A DNA stretch of 9,325 bases from Alphaproteobacteria bacterium (GTDB taxonomy: Bacteria > Pseudomonadota > Alphaproteobacteria > Micropepsales > Micropepsaceae), in contig JAICVV010000056.1 in the NCBI GenBank assembly GCA_025935155.1, positions 1-9,325 of the forward strand, in the 5' to 3' direction. Made by a program: the position numbers and the translations under genes. How positions within the stretch are numbered: position 1 is the stretch's first letter; each line of letters begins with the position of its first letter. The notes below the pieces were generated by a model that did not search any database, had not been told where the DNA came from, and saw nothing but the letters and a program-made list of their open reading frames with translations. This document shows, in pieces, positions 1 to 6,351 of this stretch.

Positions 1-513
1 GAGGGCATGCGGGAGACGCCGGCGCGCGTGGTACGCGCCTTCGAGGACTGGTTTTCCGGCTACGATCAGGACCCCGAAGAATATCTTCGCCGCACGTTCG
101 AAGAGGTCGATGGCTACGACGAGATGGTGACGCTGAAGGACATCCGCTTCGAGTCCCATTGCGAGCACCACCTTGCCCCGATCATTGGCAAAGTGCACAT
201 CGGATATCTGCCGGACAACAAAGTGGTCGGTATCTCCAAGCTGGCGCGGGTTGTAGATGCTTATGCTCGCCGCTTTCAGGTGCAGGAGAAGATGAATGCG
301 CAGATCGCGCACTGCATCCAGACGGTGCTGGAACCGCAGGGTGTCGCGGTGGTGATCGAGGCCACTCACCAATGCATGACGACGCGCGGTGTTCACAAAC
401 CAGGCGTTGTCATGGTGACCTCAACCATGCTGGGGCAGTTCCGCCAGAATCCCCTCACCCGCCGCGAGTTCCTCAGTGTGATCGGCAACCCAACGTCCAG
501 TCTCGATCATTAA
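1..513 (+). CDS. folE: GTP cyclohydrolase I (FolE), 5' end outside window
   Basis: Converts GTP to 7,8-dihydroneopterin triphosphate, the first step of tetrahydrofolate/pterin synthesis, in the cytoplasm. The frame is open from base 1, and the first residues ([18 protein letters not shown]) match the family segment before the catalytic core, so the true start lies upstream and the ATG at 7 is internal. Counting from the first codon in the window, the zinc ligands are visible as Cys54 and His56-His57 in SHCEHHLAP, and Cys125 in [10 protein letters not shown], with the active-site His123 two residues before it. The C-terminal [10 protein letters not shown] segment corresponds to the usual family ending, so the 3' end is complete. 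These landmarks fit the E. coli enzyme's Cys110/His112/His113/His179/Cys181 set. No companion folate gene is visible downstream. The identification is secure; only the N-terminus is missing. Confidence 0.96.
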   Translation, partial: EGMRETPARVVRAFEDWFSGYDQDPEEYLRRTFEEVDGYDEMVTLKDIRFESHCEHHLAPIIGKVHIGYLPDNKVVGISKLARVVDAYARRFQVQEKMNAQIAHCIQTVLEPQGVAVVIEATHQCMTTRGVHKPGVVMVTSTMLGQFRQNPLTRREFLSVIGNPTSSLDH

Positions 514-650
514 CGGCGCGATCTTCTCAAATCATCAGGTACTTTGAGGTCAGTTCGCGGACCGTGCCCGCGCGGCGATTCCTAACGGAACTCTCGAAGT
601 TCCTCGGCATTGATCGTCTGTAATGACGGTAATCGCGCTGGGACTTCGAA
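514..650. other. Intergenic region folE to fasciclin gene, with small inverted repeat
   Basis: No coding signal is seen. It contains a 6-bp inverted repeat GGAACT-ctcga-AGTTCC (587-603), not followed by a T-run, so it is a poor intrinsic terminator. TGTAAT at 619-624 resembles a -10 box but lacks a convincing -35 at the right spacing. A promoter for the fasciclin gene probably lies here but cannot be fixed from sequence alone. Confidence 0.35.
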
Positions 651-1238
651 ATGCATCATCTGGCAATTAAGGCTATGGCCGCCGCGCTCCTGGTGGGCGC
701 GGGCACCGGCGCGGTCACCAGGATCAACAACAACAGCAGCGGCGACCTTCCGCGCGACGTGCTGAACCCGATGGTCGGCGGTGAGGCGATGCTGACCAAG
801 TCCAGCATTTACGACAACATCGGCAAGTCGCCGGAACACACAGCCTTCGTTGCCGCAGCGAAAGCATCACAACTCGCCGACATGCTCAAAGTATCGGGCG
901 CACTCACGGTGTTTGCACCGACGAACGCCGCCTACGCTGCCTTATCGCACGACGCTTCGACCGAAGCACGGAAGGAAGCCCGCTATCTCATTGTGCCCGG
1001 CCGCTACGATTCTCAAACGCTGCTTGGCCTCATCAATGCCAAGGGCGGCGAGGTGAAATTGAAGACCCTAGAAGGGGGCACGCTGACGGCCATGTTGAAC
1101 GGCCCCACGAACATCGCGCTCATGGACGAGCAGGGCCATGTCGCCGACATCTCCATTTACGACGTCTATCAGCGCAACGGCGTGGTGCAGGTGATCGACC
1201 GCGTGCTGCTGCCGAAGGCACCCCGCGCCAGCTCCTGA
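651..1238 (+). CDS. Secreted fasciclin (FAS1) domain protein
   Basis: A 195-residue exported protein with one FAS1 domain, a fold associated with adhesion or extracellular matrix contacts; the exact bacterial role is usually unknown. Residues 1-21 form a short basic/hydrophobic signal peptide (MHHLAIKAMAAALLVGAG...), probably cleaved near TGA-VT, with no lipobox cysteine. The FAS1 domain covers about residues 52-188. Its first conserved box is seen at 84-95 (ALTVFAPTNAAY) and its second at 177-188 (GVVQVIDRVLLP), with the typical YLIVPGRYDSQTLL segment between them (112-125). Low-complexity residues 24-31 separate signal peptide and domain. The start at 651 is chosen because the signal peptide begins there; a weak GGGA lies just upstream. 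The gene converges with the GST gene, leaving 9 bp between stops and no room for a hairpin terminator. The domain call is strong, the biological role unknown. Confidence 0.9.
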   Translation: MHHLAIKAMAAALLVGAGTGAVTRINNNSSGDLPRDVLNPMVGGEAMLTKSSIYDNIGKSPEHTAFVAAAKASQLADMLKVSGALTVFAPTNAAYAALSHDASTEARKEARYLIVPGRYDSQTLLGLINAKGGEVKLKTLEGGTLTAMLNGPTNIALMDEQGHVADISIYDVYQRNGVVQVIDRVLLPKAPRASS

Positions 1239-1247
1239 GCCCGCGTC

Positions 1248-1964
1248 TCACGCGGCCTTTCGCAGGAAGCCGGGATAATGCTCGGCAATCATGCGGTCGC
1301 GGAAGCTCACCAGATTGCGGTGCGTCTCCGCGTAATGCCGCAGATCGGACTCGAACCACGGCGTAAGCAGCGAGGCAATCATCGCGAACGCCGTCGCGTC
1401 CACGCCGCATGGCTCCGGGCCCAGCAGATAGGGTTTGTTGCCGAGCAACGCAGATAGCGCTGCCACAGAACGGCGGCCGAGGTCCTCTGCTTCCACCTTG
1501 CTGTGGCGGCCCAGTCCGTGGGCACGCAGCGCTTCCAGCACGCGCCGGCGCCCCGCCTCTCGCGTTGTCGCCCGAACGTCCACCGGCAAGGTGTCGAAGA
1601 AGTGCGAAGGCCCTTTCGCGAAATTCCGCTCATCGGCCCAGCGCAAATGCGCGATGGCCCAGTACAGGTGATCCTCCAGCATCCGCTCTACAGCCCATGC
1701 ACGCGCCCGCATGTCCCGCGTCAGGCCGCGATCCAGATCGACAGCATATTTCTTCTCGATGTGATCGCGGATGAAAGTGGAGTCGGCGATGACCTCTCCG
1801 TCATCCTCAATGTAGGGCAGCTTGCCCTTGGGCGCCTCCATGGGCCGGCAGCGTGCTTTGCCGAACGGCAACTCAGCCAGTTTCAACTGGATTTCCGTCT
1901 TCAACACAAAGGGGCTGGGGTCCGGCAAGCCGAACATCGGCCCGAAGCCATACAGCGTGATCAT
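1248..1964 (-). CDS. Glutathione S-transferase family protein, FAXC/metaxin-like
   Basis: A 238-residue cytosolic GST-fold protein. The N-terminal thioredoxin-like domain (about 1-75) opens MITLYGFGPMFGLPDPSPF and contains KGKLPYIEDDGEVIADSTFI (47-66), where the cis-proline (Pro50) and the Asp61-Ser62 pair that usually contacts the glutathione gamma-glutamyl group are visible. The all-helical C-terminal domain (about 85-238) has LLGPEPCGVDATAFAMIA (180-197), matching the GST N-capping/hydrophobic-staple region. The N-terminal style (GFGP.FGLPD.SPF) resembles the FAXC ('failed axon connections')/Tom37-metaxin branch, not classical detoxifying GSTs, so the substrate is unknown. The frame is open upstream to 2063, but the ATG at 1964 is preferred: it begins at the domain and has a strong GAGGAGGAGA ribosome site (1977-1968 on the minus strand). 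Divergent from a WYL regulator that probably controls it. Confidence 0.88.
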   Translation of the reverse strand: MITLYGFGPMFGLPDPSPFVLKTEIQLKLAELPFGKARCRPMEAPKGKLPYIEDDGEVIADSTFIRDHIEKKYAVDLDRGLTRDMRARAWAVERMLEDHLYWAIAHLRWADERNFAKGPSHFFDTLPVDVRATTREAGRRRVLEALRAHGLGRHSKVEAEDLGRRSVAALSALLGNKPYLLGPEPCGVDATAFAMIASLLTPWFESDLRHYAETHRNLVSFRDRMIAEHYPGFLRKAA

Positions 1965-1967
1965 GCC

Positions 1968-1977
1968 TCTCCTCCTC
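1968..1977 (-). promoter_or_regulatory. Ribosome binding site of the GST gene (decides start)
   Basis: On the minus strand this reads GAGGAGGAGA, ending three bases before the ATG at 1964. It is a near-ideal Shine-Dalgarno sequence and supports the short start over the open frame that continues upstream to 2063. Confidence 0.8.
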
Positions 1978-2002
1978 AATCGGGCCTTCTCATACCCAAC
2001 CG

Positions 2003-2026
2003 CTGCTGACAGCATGGTGTCAGTAG
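2003..2026. promoter_or_regulatory. Candidate WYL-regulator operator, 24-bp near-palindrome
   Basis: Left arm CTGCTGACAGCA (2003-2014) and right arm TGGTGTCAGTAG (2015-2026) are reverse complements at 10 of 12 positions, with a TGACA...TGTCA core. The centre lies midway between the divergent start codons (about 50 bp from the GST ATG at 1964, 48 bp from the regulator TTG at 2063). Position and symmetry fit a shared operator at which the WYL protein controls itself and the GST. Binding is inferred, not shown. Confidence 0.6.
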
Positions 2027-2062
2027 TCTGGCGGTAGGTTGTCAGGAGTTGAGGGCGGCACA

Positions 2063-2827
2063 TTGAGACGCGCGGACCGGCTCTTTCGCATCATCCAGAT
2101 CCTGCGGCGGCGGCGCACGCCGGTGACGGCGAACGACATCGCCGAAGAACTGGAGACGTCACTGCGCACCGTCTATCGCGACATTGCCCAGCTGCTGACA
2201 GACCGCGTGCCCATTCGCGGCGAGGCCGGCATTGGTTATGTGCTGGAGCACGGTTTCGACATGCCGCCGCTGATGCTCACGCCCGATGAAATCGAAGCGG
2301 CGATCCTGGGCGCTCAGTGGGTGACTGGCCGTGCGGACAAGGCGCTCTCCCGCGCCGCGTCCGACCTCATTGCCAAGATCGGCGCCGTCATTCCGGAGCA
2401 TTTGCGGCCCCTTGTTCTCGATCCTGCGCTCACCTCCCCCAACTGGTACCCGGTGCGACCTGATGCGATCGACATGGGCCGCATGCGCGCCGCCATTCAC
2501 GAACAAACAAAGGTCGCAATCCACTATCGTAATCTGAAAGACGAAAGCACCGCGCGCACCATTTGGCCCATTGCCGTGAGCTACTTCGAAACCGTGCGGG
2601 TGATCGTCGCGTGGTGCGAACTGCGCCAGAGCTTCCGCAATTTCCGCACCGACCGTGTGGTGGAAGCGCAGTTTTTCTCGGACCGTTATCCCACGCCACG
2701 CGTACGCCTGCTCGCTGCCTGGAAGAAGCAGATGAAAAAGGAACACGAAGAGGCACTGCTGCGCCGGGCTGGCGCTTCGCCGGGAACAGGACACCATGAT
2801 GGCCGCTATAGACGTTGCCCATCATGA
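2063..2827 (+). CDS. YafY-type HTH/WYL-domain transcriptional regulator
   Basis: A 254-residue DNA-binding regulator. Residues 1-62 form an HTH_11 winged helix (RADRLFRIIQIL...; VTANDIAEELETSLRTVYRD is the helix-turn-helix, about 21-40). Residues 67-115 are the linker (DMPPLMLTPDEIEAAILGAQWV), and about 140-220 the WYL domain, recognised by RTIWPIAVSYFETVRVIVAW and CELRQSFRNFRTDRV, where the WYL tripeptide itself is SYF. No ATG fits. TTG at 2063 is preferred because family members commonly begin MRRADRLF and GAGGG (2051-2055) sits at good spacing; TTG at 2039 would add eight residues. WYL domains are thought to sense ligands. The divergent GST and intervening near-palindrome suggest local control. 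The last ~20 residues (GASPGTGHHDGRYRRCPS) look like a non-homologous tail, and the stop overlaps that of the convergent YkgJ gene. Confidence 0.9.
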   Translation: MRRADRLFRIIQILRRRRTPVTANDIAEELETSLRTVYRDIAQLLTDRVPIRGEAGIGYVLEHGFDMPPLMLTPDEIEAAILGAQWVTGRADKALSRAASDLIAKIGAVIPEHLRPLVLDPALTSPNWYPVRPDAIDMGRMRAAIHEQTKVAIHYRNLKDESTARTIWPIAVSYFETVRVIVAWCELRQSFRNFRTDRVVEAQFFSDRYPTPRVRLLAAWKKQMKKEHEEALLRRAGASPGTGHHDGRYRRCPS

Positions 2828-3604
2828 AAACGCCGCCGCGAAAATCTGCCGATTGGTGCTGTCGCGGAAAGGATCGCCATTGGGATCCTCCTGCAAACCA
2901 GCCAACACGTTTTCGCCGCTCAGCCATTGTCGTTCGGCCTGCGGATTTTCCAGCACCGATTTCAGCGCGGAATTGAATTCGCAGGACACTAACGAAAGGC
3001 CTTCGTGCCGGATCGCGCCGCACAGCGCGAGATCGTAGCTCATGCGGATGACCGCAAACCACGCCGGGCTGGGAATGGGCTCGCCGCTGTGTCCAATGAA
3101 GGAGCGCTGGCAGATTTCTGCGTTCATGGACACGGCTGTGCGGCAGACAATGGGGCGATTGGCATAGACACTGCACATGCGCTCTTTCAGCAGCGGACAG
3201 GGTACCGCCATGACGAGCCGCTCATCGGGGGATCGCCCAAAGGTGACCTGATGCATCCGCGATACGGATTCGCGCGTAGCGTCCATTTTCGCGGCCGGGA
3301 TTGCGTTACGGACAAAGAGCACTTCCGGCGCCGACACCGCCACCCAACTCGCGCAACAATGGGCACAACCCTTGGCGCAAGCGAGCGGCACCTCGCGCAG
3401 CCTGCGCATGCTCAGCGACATGTTTTCGTAGAAGAACGTCATCAACGGATCGATGGACCCTGCGCTTTTGGCGGCGCGCAAATCTTCGCTCAGAACGCGC
3501 ATCAGTGACGGAATCTGCTGCTGCGGGTTGTTGATCGGATCGAGTCCGCTGGCGATCACCTTCCTGTCGGCCTTCAATTGGCGCCGTCTTTCCGAGCGAT
3601 CCAT
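2822..3604 (-). CDS. YkgJ-family cysteine-cluster protein (putative Zn/Fe-binding)
   Basis: A 260-residue soluble protein with the YkgJ (CxxCxxCC) metal-chelating cluster, roughly residues 70-170. Visible ligands: Cys76, Cys80, Cys83 and Cys84 in CAKGCAHCC; Cys136 in CPLL; Cys144 in CSVY; Cys154 in RPIVCR; Cys165 in EICQ. This C...CPLL...C.VY..RP..CR order is the family signature; the cluster is thought to hold zinc or an iron-sulfur centre, and function is unestablished. The N-terminal ~70 residues are charged and helical, and the C-terminal ~90 residues have two further cysteines (195, 208). The ATG at 3604 comes 3 bp after the MarC stop, so translation is probably coupled; no separate strong ribosome site is seen. 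Its stop overlaps the convergent WYL stop by 6 bp. Family certain, role unknown. Confidence 0.88.
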   Translation of the reverse strand: MDRSERRRQLKADRKVIASGLDPINNPQQQIPSLMRVLSEDLRAAKSAGSIDPLMTFFYENMSLSMRRLREVPLACAKGCAHCCASWVAVSAPEVLFVRNAIPAAKMDATRESVSRMHQVTFGRSPDERLVMAVPCPLLKERMCSVYANRPIVCRTAVSMNAEICQRSFIGHSGEPIPSPAWFAVIRMSYDLALCGAIRHEGLSLVSCEFNSALKSVLENPQAERQWLSGENVLAGLQEDPNGDPFRDSTNRQIFAAAFS

Positions 3605-3607
3605 GGC

Positions 3608-4234
3608 TCAACCGAACACCTTGCTGGCGGTAAGCCCATCGAAAATGAATTGCATGGCGAGGGCAGCAAGCAGGATGCCGGAGACCCGCGCCACCACATT
3701 GGCGCCCGTCAACCCCAGCACGCGCATCAGCGCCTGGGACATCAGCATCGCTGCGAACGCCAACAGAACATTGAGAAACAACGCCAGCAGCACCATGCCT
3801 TGCGCGAGCGGCAAGTGCGCGCGCCCCATCAGCAGCACAATGGCCGTCATACTGCCCGGACCGGCGATGAGCGGAATGGCGAGGGGAAAGATCGCGATAT
3901 CGGGCTGCTGCTTTGCTTCCATCTCTTCCGGCGGCGTGATGGAGGTGAGGCCGGTGTGGCGGCTGAGCAGCATTTCGGCGGATGTCATCAGCAGCAGCAC
4001 CCCCCCGGCCGTGCGGAACGCGGGAATGCCAACCCCGATCAGCCGCAGCAAGTTCAAACCGACAAGTGCGAAGGCGAGCAACACTCCGGCGGCCACTCCG
4101 GCGGCGATGATGGCCAGCTGACGCCTGGTCCGCGCATCGACTCCTGCCGTGAGTGCCAGAAACATCGCCGCTACTTCCACCGGCCCGATGGCGACGAACA
4201 ATGTGGTGAAGGCGCCGATGAAGGTGTGAAACAT
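3608..4234 (-). CDS. MarC-family integral membrane protein
   Basis: A 208-residue inner-membrane protein of the MarC family, whose substrate or role is undetermined; the early link of marC to multiple antibiotic resistance has not held up. About six hydrophobic segments are visible: residues 4-26, 41-60, 66-88, 113-135, 144-166 and 183-203. Family markers include FVAIGPVEVAAMFLALT near the N-terminus, GGVLLLMTSAEML (78-90) and FPLAIPLIAGPGSMTAIVLL (116-135), the MarC signature loop. A charged stretch with MEAK (about 103-112) separates the two halves. The start at 4234 is chosen because the frame further upstream runs antiparallel through thiolase sequence and reads as shadow; from 4234 the protein begins with its first membrane helix. 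It lies 20 bp after the thiolase stop and 3 bp before YkgJ, suggesting one transcript. Confidence 0.9.
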   Translation of the reverse strand: MFHTFIGAFTTLFVAIGPVEVAAMFLALTAGVDARTRRQLAIIAAGVAAGVLLAFALVGLNLLRLIGVGIPAFRTAGGVLLLMTSAEMLLSRHTGLTSITPPEEMEAKQQPDIAIFPLAIPLIAGPGSMTAIVLLMGRAHLPLAQGMVLLALFLNVLLAFAAMLMSQALMRVLGLTGANVVARVSGILLAALAMQFIFDGLTASKVFG

Positions 4235-4254
4235 TTGTGCGTGCCGCTCGAGGA

Positions 4255-5457
4255 TCAGAAAATTTCGAACAGTCCGGCCGCGCCCATGCCGCCGCCGATG
4301 CACATGGTGATGACGCCGTACTTCACCCCGCGCCGCTTGCCTTCCATCAGGATGTGCCCGGTGAGCCGCGCGCCGGACATGCCGTAGGGATGGCCAACGG
4401 AAATCGCGCCACCATCGACATTCAGAAGATCGTTCGGCAGCCCCAGTTTGTCGCGGCAATAAAGTGTCTGGCTGGCGAAGGCCTCGTTCAACTCCCAAAG
4501 GCCGATGTCATCTATTTTCAGGCCGGTTTTCTGCAGTAGCTTCGGCACCGCAAACACCGGCCCGATGCCCATTTCATCGGGATCCGTTCCAGCCACCGCC
4601 ATGCCGCGATAGGCGCCAAGCGGCTGCAATCCGCGGCGCTCGGCTTCTTTCGCTTCCATCAGCACGGCCGCCGCCGCGCCATCGGACAATTGCGATGCGT
4701 TGCCCGCGGTGATGAATTTGCCTTCCTTCACCACCTGCCCATCCTTGAACACGGGTTGAAGCTTTTGCAGGTCGGCCAGGGTGGTTTGCGGGCGGTTGCC
4801 TTCGTCCTGCTCCAGCACGATGAATTTCTCGCGCGTTTCGCCGGTATCCCTGTTTTTCACCAGCATGGTGGAGGGTAGCGGCACGATCTCCTGCTCGAAG
4901 CGGCCCGCGGCTTGCGCGGCTGCCGTGCGCTGCTGCGATTGCAACGCGTATTCGTCCTGCGCTTTGCGGGAAATGCCGTAGCGCCCGGCGACGATCTCCG
5001 CGGTCTCGATCATCGTCATGTAGATCGACGGCACATGCTCCTTCAGCCATTTGTCGCCAGCGCCGTAACGGTCCAGTTTCTCGTTCTGCACCAGCGAAAC
5101 CGATTCCAGCCCGCCGCCGATGGCGACGATCATCTTGTCGGAGACGATTTGCTTCGCCGCTGTCGCAATGCCCATCAGCCCGCCGGCGCAGCGCCGGTCG
5201 ATGGTCATGCCGGGCACGGAGGCGGGCAGGCCTGCGCGCAGCGCGGCGTGACGCGCGACGTTGGTGCCGGTCGAGCCGGTTTGCAGCGCGCAGCCCATCA
5301 CCACATCTTCTATCTCTTCGCGCGCCACACCGGCCCGCTTCACCGCCGCGGCGATCACATGGCCGCCCAGCTCCGCGCCGGAGGTGTTGTTGAAGGCGCC
5401 CTTGTACGCCTTGCCGATGGGCGTGCGGGCGACAGAAACGATCACGGCTTCTCTCAT
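4255..5457 (-). CDS. Acetyl-CoA C-acyltransferase (3-ketoacyl-CoA thiolase)
   Basis: A 400-residue thiolase, full length for the family. It cleaves 3-ketoacyl-CoA with CoA to give acetyl-CoA and a shortened acyl-CoA, or runs the reverse condensation. All catalytic landmarks are present: nucleophile Cys90 in [13 protein letters not shown], the NEAFA motif at 324-328, His356 in [16 protein letters not shown], and the second catalytic Cys386 in CIGGGMGAA. The N-terminus ([16 protein letters not shown]) is the standard start, and an AGGAAG ribosome site lies about 9 bases upstream (5467-5472 on the opposite strand). The nucleophile surroundings (RRCAGG) differ from the commoner CSSG pattern but occur in degradative thiolases as I recall them. 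The beta-oxidation partner lies upstream on the same strand, arguing for fatty-acid breakdown over PHB or isoprenoid synthesis. It heads a likely transcript with the MarC and YkgJ genes. Confidence 0.94.
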   Translation of the reverse strand: MREAVIVSVARTPIGKAYKGAFNNTSGAELGGHVIAAAVKRAGVAREEIEDVVMGCALQTGSTGTNVARHAALRAGLPASVPGMTIDRRCAGGLMGIATAAKQIVSDKMIVAIGGGLESVSLVQNEKLDRYGAGDKWLKEHVPSIYMTMIETAEIVAGRYGISRKAQDEYALQSQQRTAAAQAAGRFEQEIVPLPSTMLVKNRDTGETREKFIVLEQDEGNRPQTTLADLQKLQPVFKDGQVVKEGKFITAGNASQLSDGAAAAVLMEAKEAERRGLQPLGAYRGMAVAGTDPDEMGIGPVFAVPKLLQKTGLKIDDIGLWELNEAFASQTLYCRDKLGLPNDLLNVDGGAISVGHPYGMSGARLTGHILMEGKRRGVKYGVITMCIGGGMGAAGLFEIF

Positions 5458-5535
5458 CTCAACGCACTTCCTGTTCGCCGCCGGATAGAGCGGCGTTTCC
5501 GTATCTTGTTCTCACCCGTGCCTTTTCTACCACAT

Positions 5536-5554
5536 CGTGAAAGTTGTTTTCACG
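5536..5554. promoter_or_regulatory. Perfect 7+7 palindrome upstream of thiolase, possible operator
   Basis: CGTGAAA (5536-5542), spacer gttgt, TTTCACG (5548-5554). The arms are exact reverse complements. It lies about 80-97 bp before the thiolase start, in the region where its promoter should be. It could be an operator for a TetR-like or other dimeric regulator of beta-oxidation, or just a hairpin. No regulator is identified in this window. Confidence 0.4.
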
Positions 5555-5582
5555 GAATCGCACACCCCCTCCCAGCGCGGTT

Positions 5583-5715
5583 GGTTCTCCCCCTGCGCAG
5601 CGGGGGGAGTACCGCCGAAGGCGGGGAGGGGGGCGGCAAGCGACGTGCAGTTTCCGCCCCCTCCACCGCTCGCTTCGCTCGCGGTCCCCCTCCCCCGCTT
5701 CGCAGGGGAGGAACC
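5583..5715. repeat. Composite GC-rich inverted repeat
   Basis: A long imperfect inverted repeat. The left arm (5583-5632) starts GGTTCTCCCCC and the right arm (5657-5715) ends GGGGAGGAACC; reverse-complemented, the right arm follows the left arm through the whole CTCCCC-TGCG-AGCGGGGG block, the ACCGC segment and the GGAGGGG end, with indels. Each end is itself a hairpin: CTCCCCC/GGGGGAG near 5587-5609, and CCTCCCC/GGGGAGG at about 5690-5711. A small GCGAG-type hairpin sits inside the right arm. From memory, elements of this style are interspersed between genes in many alphaproteobacterial genomes. It is non-coding and resembles a REP/MITE-like repeat. Confidence 0.65.
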
Positions 5716-5949
5716 AAGAGAGCAGAATTGTTCGGCTTGTTTGTCGAGAAATCGCGCACTCCTCTTCCTCAAAAGTTCCCATTCGAACCTTCGGAAAATC
5801 GGGAGGGGCCCCCTCCTCTATTCCCCAACACACCACCTGTTGTGGTTCGCGCGCGAGAGAGCAGTCGAACTCAAGACTTTCAATGAATTTTCGCACGCAC
5901 TTCTCCACCGTCATGGCCGGACTCGTTTCTGTTATCCGCGGGTCATCAG
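5716..5949. other. Gene-free stretch inside the repeat-rich gap
   Basis: No supported gene. A minus-strand frame stays open across it and the neighbouring repeats, but its translation has no recognisable domain and simply reads through the palindromes. It includes a perfect 7+7 palindrome GGAGGGG-c-CCCCTCC (5802-5816), a 5-bp hairpin ACCAC-ctgtt-GTGGT near 5834, and a CGTCATGGCCGG segment (5909-5920) that resembles the arm start of the next repeat (CGTCGTGGCCGC, 5952-5963). Confidence 0.4.
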
Positions 5950-6037
5950 TTCGTCGTGGCCGCCCCTGTGCTAGCCATCCATGAACACAATCTCGCGCGC
6001 AGAGCATGGGTGGCCCGGACAGCGCGGCCAAGACGAA
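5950..6037. repeat. Long imperfect palindromic repeat (about 88 bp)
   Basis: Left arm 5950-5983 (begins TTCGTCGTGGCCGC, ends GCCATCCATG) pairs with right arm 6005-6037 (begins CATGGGTGGCCC, ends GCGGCCAAGACGAA) around a ~21-base loop (5984-6004), with a few mismatches and one indel. The outline (ends in ...GTC.TGGCC..., middle in GCCATCCATG/CATGGGTGGC) resembles interspersed palindromes I recall from Rhizobiales-type genomes. Non-coding; it would fold into a long stem in RNA or in single-stranded DNA. Confidence 0.6.
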
Positions 6038-6201
6038 ATATGTTTCATACCTGCGAGTGTAGGGCCGAATCAGCAGTGGGGAACGGATTTATTTTCAGCC
6101 CTGATTTCGTTCGCTTTTGCCGGCAATCTGGGGAATGGCTGCCGAAGGGCTACTCCCTAAGGCGACTGTCGTACTGGATTAAAGAGCAGATACGCTCAAC
6201 A
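6038..6201. other. Intergenic stretch, nothing recognised
   Basis: About 160 bases between two palindromic repeats. No open frame with family-like sequence, no tRNA shape, no clear promoter pair, no strong hairpin seen on either strand. Confidence 0.4.
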
Positions 6202-6351
6202 CCCCTTCTTGAAAAAGGAGGGGCGGATCGCGCAAGCGAAGGACGCGAGAGCTTGTTCGCAAAAGAGCGATCCGGGGAGGGATCGGTCCGATACTAAGAT
6301 AATCCCCACCGGCCGCGCTGACGCGCGCCGACCTCCCCCTTTCAGGGGAGG
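6202..6351. repeat. Second composite inverted-repeat element, just past the enoyl-CoA hydratase gene stop
   Basis: Several hairpins in series: CCCCTTCTT-gaaa-AAGGAGGGG (6202-6223, nine pairs including one G-T); CGGATCGC (6224-6231) against GCGATCCG (6267-6274), exact; CGGC(c)GCGC-tgac-GCGCGCCG (6310-6330, eight pairs with one bulge); and CCTCCCC-ctttca-GGGGAGG (6332-6351). The outer blocks 6202-6226 and 6328-6351 are also approximate reverse complements of each other, so the whole is a hairpin-ended inverted repeat like the one at 5583-5715. Non-coding. Confidence 0.6.
6332..6351 (-). terminator. Hairpin directly after the beta-oxidation gene stop, possible terminator
   Basis: A seven-pair GC-rich stem (CCTCCCC/GGGGAGG) with a six-base loop begins 4 bp past the stop codon of the minus-strand gene ending at 6356. 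There is no T-run after it in the minus direction, so it is not a classical intrinsic terminator. It may stabilise the mRNA end, slow polymerase, or simply be the edge of the repeat element. Confidence 0.3.

Noticed and set aside
587..620. GGAAC motif as an EcfG-type stress sigma-factor promoter for the fasciclin gene
   Set aside because: The expected CGTT-like -10 element is not found at the required 16-18 base spacing on either strand; the GGAAC is explained by a small inverted repeat.
2039..2065. TTG at 2039 as start of the WYL regulator
   Set aside because: It adds eight residues before the family's usual MRRADRLF beginning and has a poorer ribosome site than TTG 2063, though it cannot be fully excluded.
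4912..5886. Long plus-strand open frame opposite the thiolase
   Set aside because: Antisense shadow of a clear thiolase with all catalytic motifs; its translation is Arg/His/Gly-rich and without family features.
5459..6031. Minus-strand open frame of about 190 codons in the gap before the thiolase
   Set aside because: It reads straight through two palindromic repeats, has no recognisable domain, and its Arg/Pro/Gly-rich segments are what translated GC-rich repeats look like.
5583..6351. CRISPR array or toxin-antitoxin remnant in the repeat-rich gap
   Set aside because: The repeats are inverted, unequal and not regularly spaced, with no unique spacers and no associated cas or toxin-like frames.
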